Source: Acidobacteriaceae bacterium
GTDB taxonomy: Bacteria > Acidobacteriota > Terriglobia > Terriglobales > Acidobacteriaceae
Assembly: GCA_027452125.1 (NCBI GenBank)
Contig: DAIDGZ010000132.1
Location: 1 to 42,209, forward strand
Length of the DNA stretch: 42,209 nt
Direction: 5' to 3'
The translations under genes and the position numbers were made by a program. This document shows positions 40,235 through 42,209 of the stretch, piece after piece; within the stretch, counting starts at the first letter, position 1; each line of letters begins with the position of its first letter. The notes under the pieces are model-generated. The model ran no database searches. It saw nothing but the letters and a program-made list of their open reading frames with translations, and was not told the DNA's origin.

Positions 40235-42209
40235 TTATCCCAGCAACTCCGCCATCAGCGCAGGAGCGGCCTTGAGCGCCGCGTCGATCTGCGCCTGATC
40301 CTTGCCGCCGGCCTCGGCAATCTCCGGCTTGCCGCCGCCGGAGCCGCCCACCAGCCGGGCCACCGCGCCCACCAGCTTGCCCGCCTGGATGCGCTTCACC
40401 AGTCCCGGCGTCACACCGGCAATGATGGCCACCTTGCCCTCCGGCTGCGCCGAGGCCAGCACCACCACGCCCTCGCCCGCCTTCTGCTTCAGGTTGTCCA
40501 CCAGCGTGCGCAACTGTCCGCGCTCCAGCCCATCGGCGCGATGCGTAATCAGCTTCACGCCCTTCACCTCCGCCGCGCCAGAGAGCGCCTCGTCCAGCGC
40601 GCCCGCGGCGGACTTCATGCGCATCTCTTCCAGCTCGCGGCGCAGCCGCTTCAGCTCCTCATCCTGGCTGGCAAACCGGGCGCGCAGACCCTCCGTCAGG
40701 TTCTCCACGGAGGGCACATACTGCCCGGCCAGCTTGGCCACCTCAAAGTCGCGCCGGAAGGTGTCCAGCGAGCCCATGCCGCTGATGGCCTCAATGCGGC
40801 GCACGCCCGAGGAGACTGCGCCCTCGCTCACCAGCTTCAGCAGCCCAATCTCGCCCGTGGCCGCCGTGTGCGTGCCGCCGCACAGCTCGGTCGAGAAGCC
40901 GTCCGAGAGCTTCACCACGCGCACCTTGTCGCCATACTTCTCGCCAAAGAGCGCCATGGCGTGATACTCGTTCACCGCCACGTCAATCGGCACATCTTCC
41001 AGGGTTTCCACCTTCGCGTTGGCCAGCACCTCGCGGTTCACAATGTCCTCAATCTCCTGCAGCTCCTCGTCCGCCACCTGCGCAAAATGCGAGAAGTCAA
41101 AGCGCAGCCGCGCGGGATCGACCGACGAACCAGCCTGCTTCACATGCGTGCCCAGCACCTGGCGCAGCGCCGCATGCAGCAGGTGTGTGCCGGTGTGGTT
41201 GCGCCGGATGGCGTCGCGGCGCACGCCGTCCACCACCGTCCGCACCTCGTCGCCCACTGCCAGGTCCTGCTTCAGCACCGCCTTGTGCGCGCGCACGCCC
41301 TGCACCGGCTGCACGCAGCCGGTGACTTCAGCAACGGTGGAATTCCCGTCCGAGGTCAGGAGAAAACCGGTGTCGCCGATCTGGCCGCCGGAGTCGGCGT
41401 AGAACGTCGTGCCGTCCAGCACCACCTCCACCTCATCGCCCGCCTTGGCGGCAGGCACGCCCTGCCCCTGCTTCACCAGCGCCAGCACCCTGCCCGTGGT
41501 GTTCAGCAGCTTGTAGCCCTGAAAGTCCGTTCTGGGCAGATCGCGGAAGACCGGGCTGGCCGTCTTCTGGCTGCCGCCCTTCCACGAGGCGCGGGCGCGG
41601 GCTTGTTCCTCGGCGCGTGCGCGCTCAAAGCCCTCGTGGTCAAACTGCACACCCGCATCGCGCGCCGCATCCACCATGAAGTCCAGCGGCAGGCCAAAGG
41701 TCTCGAAAATATGGAAGGCTACGCCGCCCTTAACCTTGGCTGGCTGATTCCAAGTACTAAGAAACTCTTTGATATAGACATCTGCTGCATCCGAACCTAG
41801 TCTTTCTACTGTCAATATGCGAATAGGCTCAAAATCGCCTTTCCCAATCGATGCGAGCGCAGAAGCTTCTCGCAACTTGATTTGCTGAAGCTCCTGACCG
41901 CTTAAGCCTGATTCAATTGCAGCTTCCCAACGATATATCAACTCCTCGAAGCGTGCTTTATCTGCTTCTTTTACGACTTCTTCCCATTCACGAAGAGCCA
42001 CATTAAGAACTCTATCGAACTGCTTTTCTTCGGCTTCGACAACTTTTGCGACGCGGTCGGCAGAGTCCATCAGCTCCGGATACGCCTCCTGCATCAGGTC
42101 GCGCACCGCGTAGACCATCTGGCACATGAAGGGCTTCTCCTGCCCCAGCAGCCGCCCATGGCGAATGCCCCGGCGCAGAATCTTGCGCAGCACGTAGCCG
42201 CGGCCCTCG
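40235..42209 (-). CDS. alaS: Alanyl-tRNA synthetase (partial; 5' end outside the window)
   Basis: About 658 C-terminal residues are present, starting in the conserved GRGYVLRKILRRGIRHGR block; the aminoacylation core lies beyond the window end. AlaS charges tRNA-Ala. The editing domain is intact, with NHTGTHLLHAALR, FSTELCGGTHTAATGE and SEGAVSSGVRRIEAISG. The C-Ala domain ends with a glycine-rich GGSGGGKPEIAEAGG loop. The striking point is residues about 54-158 of this fragment: they are encoded by a low-GC tract and make the tRNA-recognition region about 70 residues longer than in E. coli. The frame stays open throughout. The gene is convergent with the tRNA. Confidence 0.93.
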   Translation of the reverse strand, partial: EGRGYVLRKILRRGIRHGRLLGQEKPFMCQMVYAVRDLMQEAYPELMDSADRVAKVVEAEEKQFDRVLNVALREWEEVVKEADKARFEELIYRWEAAIESGLSGQELQQIKLREASALASIGKGDFEPIRILTVERLGSDAADVYIKEFLSTWNQPAKVKGGVAFHIFETFGLPLDFMVDAARDAGVQFDHEGFERARAEEQARARASWKGGSQKTASPVFRDLPRTDFQGYKLLNTTGRVLALVKQGQGVPAAKAGDEVEVVLDGTTFYADSGGQIGDTGFLLTSDGNSTVAEVTGCVQPVQGVRAHKAVLKQDLAVGDEVRTVVDGVRRDAIRRNHTGTHLLHAALRQVLGTHVKQAGSSVDPARLRFDFSHFAQVADEELQEIEDIVNREVLANAKVETLEDVPIDVAVNEYHAMALFGEKYGDKVRVVKLSDGFSTELCGGTHTAATGEIGLLKLVSEGAVSSGVRRIEAISGMGSLDTFRRDFEVAKLAGQYVPSVENLTEGLRARFASQDEELKRLRRELEEMRMKSAAGALDEALSGAAEVKGVKLITHRADGLERGQLRTLVDNLKQKAGEGVVVLASAQPEGKVAIIAGVTPGLVKRIQAGKLVGAVARLVGGSGGGKPEIAEAGGKDQAQIDAALKAAPALMAELLG
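41730..42055 (-). other. Low-GC tract and in-frame expansion inside alaS
   Basis: Counting 41761-42060 gives 138 G+C in 300 bases (46%), while 41401-41460 in the same gene has 42 in 60 (70%). The tract encodes a helical, charged stretch with KARFEELIYRW, SGLSGQELQQIKLREAS and YIKEFLSTWNQPAK. It lies between conserved AlaS blocks: EEKQF on one side and VAFHIFETFGLPLDF on the other. There are 103 residues between them against about 31 in E. coli AlaS. There are no stop codons, intein motifs or target-site repeats that I can see. Confidence 0.7.

Noticed and set aside
41730..42055. Intein or mobile intron in alaS
   Set aside because: No intein splice residues (Cys/Ser start, His-Asn end) and too short; the frame is coding throughout, so an intron is not needed.

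Overview
This window is high-GC chromosomal DNA, roughly two-thirds G+C by eye, densely packed with genes. It most likely comes from an Acidobacteriota member of the Terriglobia (Acidobacteriaceae-like). The main pointers are a large TonB-dependent receptor of the Oar/carboxypeptidase-regulatory type, a VWFA-related protein with the acidobacterial N-terminal domain, a GMC oxidoreductase paired with a gluconate-2-dehydrogenase subunit 3-like protein, and a gene-by-gene resemblance to that group. No 16S or other species marker is present, so the assignment rests on protein family recognition.

Layout. 1-1311: end of a PLP-dependent trans-sulfuration-type enzyme, then tsaB and rimI, which overlap. 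1504-4454: a small DUF465 protein, psd and pssA (phosphatidylethanolamine synthesis), and an aspartate-semialdehyde-dehydrogenase-like protein without a catalytic cysteine. 4502-5259: a VapBC-type toxin-antitoxin pair with a double palindromic operator. 5325-14028: dgt, a lone sugar-binding lipoprotein, a TPR protein with a clear terminator, a FUSC-type membrane protein, an orphan antitoxin that appears to have lost its toxin, an XRE regulator and a dienelactone hydrolase. 14250-19937: the TonB-dependent receptor followed by the VWFA protein. 19949-22770: DUF5522 protein, KdsC-like phosphatase, queC, queE and trmO. 22791-25112: GMC oxidoreductase with its small partner. 25113-26818: an ECF sigma factor with its own ECF-type promoter and a structured leader, plus an anti-sigma factor. 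26995-34820: a secreted protein of unknown function, rnc, two tandem signal peptidases, an AsmA-like protein and a HAD phosphatase. 34841-39823: alpha-carbonic anhydrase, a GH2 glycosidase and a rhamnogalacturonan-acetylesterase-like SGNH hydrolase. 40022-42209: a CAU tRNA that looks like tRNA-Ile2, and alaS, cut off by the window end.

Genes that work together: psd and pssA are consecutive steps of phospholipid synthesis. tsaB (t6A37 formation) and trmO (methylation of t6A37) act on the same tRNA base, and queC and queE act in queuosine/7-deazaguanine synthesis, so tRNA modification is a recurring theme. rnc and the two lepB genes form a tight cluster. GH2 and the SGNH esterase fit plant cell-wall polysaccharide use. 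The sigma/anti-sigma pair is a self-contained envelope-type regulatory unit.

The most unusual signals are: (1) a tract of about 320 bp inside alaS at only about 46% G+C that encodes about 70 more residues than E. coli AlaS has there; (2) an overlapping terminator and promoter at 26948-26994; (3) an orphan antitoxin followed by a four-codon toxin remnant; (4) four evenly spaced GTAAG half-sites over the vapB start; (5) -10 boxes set 6-7 nt before ATG codons, suggesting leaderless mRNAs; (6) an ECF promoter and nested leader hairpins ahead of the sigma gene. I found no CRISPR array, prophage, insertion sequence or clear new multigene defence system.
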